A DNA stretch of 7,058 nt from Candidatus Omnitrophota bacterium (GTDB lineage Bacteria > Omnitrophota > Gorgyraeia > B26-G9). Positions within the stretch are counted from its first letter, which is position 1, and each line of letters begins with the position of its first letter. The stretch spans positions 1 to 7,058 of the forward strand of contig JAGYOO010000072.1 in assembly GCA_018399295.1 (NCBI GenBank), in the 5' to 3' direction. The position numbers and the translations under genes were made by a program. The notes beneath the pieces were generated by a model. That model saw nothing but the letters and a program-made list of their open reading frames with translations, did not search any database and was not told the origin of the DNA. Shown piece after piece: positions 6,837 to 7,058 of the stretch.

Positions 6837-6861
6837 CACTTCTCCATCCTCCGATTATTGT

Positions 6862-7058
6862 TTAATGGATGATCCATTCTTTAATTATCTCATTATTCTT
6901 AAGGTGCCGGTCCACGATCTCCTGCGCGCGTTCCGGAGTAATCAATCCGTATTTTACCGGTACCTTGCCTTCTTCGACAATCTCCACCGTTGGCTCCAGA
7001 TTACACCGACCGGCACATCCTTTCTGGCTCAGATAAACATCCGGCAGTCCGTTTTGAA
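6862..7058 (-). CDS. HndB-like [2Fe-2S] thioredoxin-like ferredoxin domain protein (C-terminal 64 residues, cut by window edge)
   Basis: This reading frame is open from the window edge to a TAA at 6862-6864. The 64 visible residues include KGCAGRCNLEP (the second CX3C pair of a thioredoxin-like [2Fe-2S] domain), then VEIVEEGKVPVKYGLITPERAQEIVDRHL and a tail ending EWIIH. This matches the C-terminal half of small (about 120-residue) [2Fe-2S] proteins that sit beside hydB/hndC, such as HndB. In those complexes it is an accessory electron-transfer subunit of uncertain role. The first cysteine pair and the start lie beyond position 7058. The stop is 25 bases before the hydB ATG, consistent with one operon. 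The alternative, the end of a NuoE-like protein, fits less well because of the YGLITPERA...VDRHL ending. Confidence 0.85.
   Translation of the reverse strand, partial: QNGLPDVYLSQKGCAGRCNLEPTVEIVEEGKVPVKYGLITPERAQEIVDRHLKNNEIIKEWIIH

Noticed and set aside
1..7058. CRISPR arrays, insertion sequences, tRNA or rRNA genes, long direct repeats
   Set aside because: Nothing of these kinds was seen on reading both strands; coding sequence fills almost the whole window.

Overview
The window is one stretch of an anaerobe's [FeFe]-hydrogenase locus. Every gene I accept lies on the minus strand, so the locus reads from position 7058 down to position 1. Genes are packed tightly with gaps of 4 to 39 bases, apart from one 115-base gap. 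Both edges cut through genes. The content (NADH-linked [FeFe]-hydrogenase, radical-SAM maturase, many iron-sulfur clusters) points to a strictly anaerobic, fermentative or syntrophic bacterium. GC content looks moderate, with good Shine-Dalgarno sites and ATG or GTG starts. I cannot name a phylum from the sequence alone.

Layout in transcription order: (1) the C-terminal end of a small [2Fe-2S] thioredoxin-like protein of the HndB type (6862-7058); (2) hydB, the NuoF-like flavin/NADH subunit (5034-6836); (3) hydA, the catalytic [FeFe]-hydrogenase subunit (3257-5029); (4) hydC, the NuoE-like [2Fe-2S] subunit (2730-3239); (5) a single-domain response regulator (2325-2711); (6) a small ACT-type protein of the TM1266 'iron-only hydrogenase system regulator' family (2031-2285); then a hairpin with a T-rich tail that looks like an intrinsic terminator (1963-1997); (7) hydF, the maturation GTPase/scaffold (638-1915); and (8) the N-terminal half of hydG, the radical-SAM tyrosine lyase that makes the CO and CN ligands (1-657).

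Together, HydABC would form a soluble cytoplasmic complex. Electrons from NADH (through FMN in HydB), and probably from reduced ferredoxin, would pass along an iron-sulfur chain to the H-cluster in HydA, in the manner of trimeric or tetrameric bifurcating hydrogenases (HydABC, HndABCD). HydF and HydG build the 2Fe subcluster of that H-cluster; the third maturase, HydE, is not in the window. The two small proteins between the structural and maturation genes are probably regulatory.

This is mostly a recognisable system rather than an unknown one. The main departures are: the H-cluster motifs of HydA, where the second cysteine of the usual TSCCP motif is serine and the proline before the L2 cysteine is itself cysteine; the gene order, with the NuoE-like gene after hydA; the receiver-only regulator inside the operon; and the last roughly 11 visible codons of hydG, which stop matching the family as I remember it.
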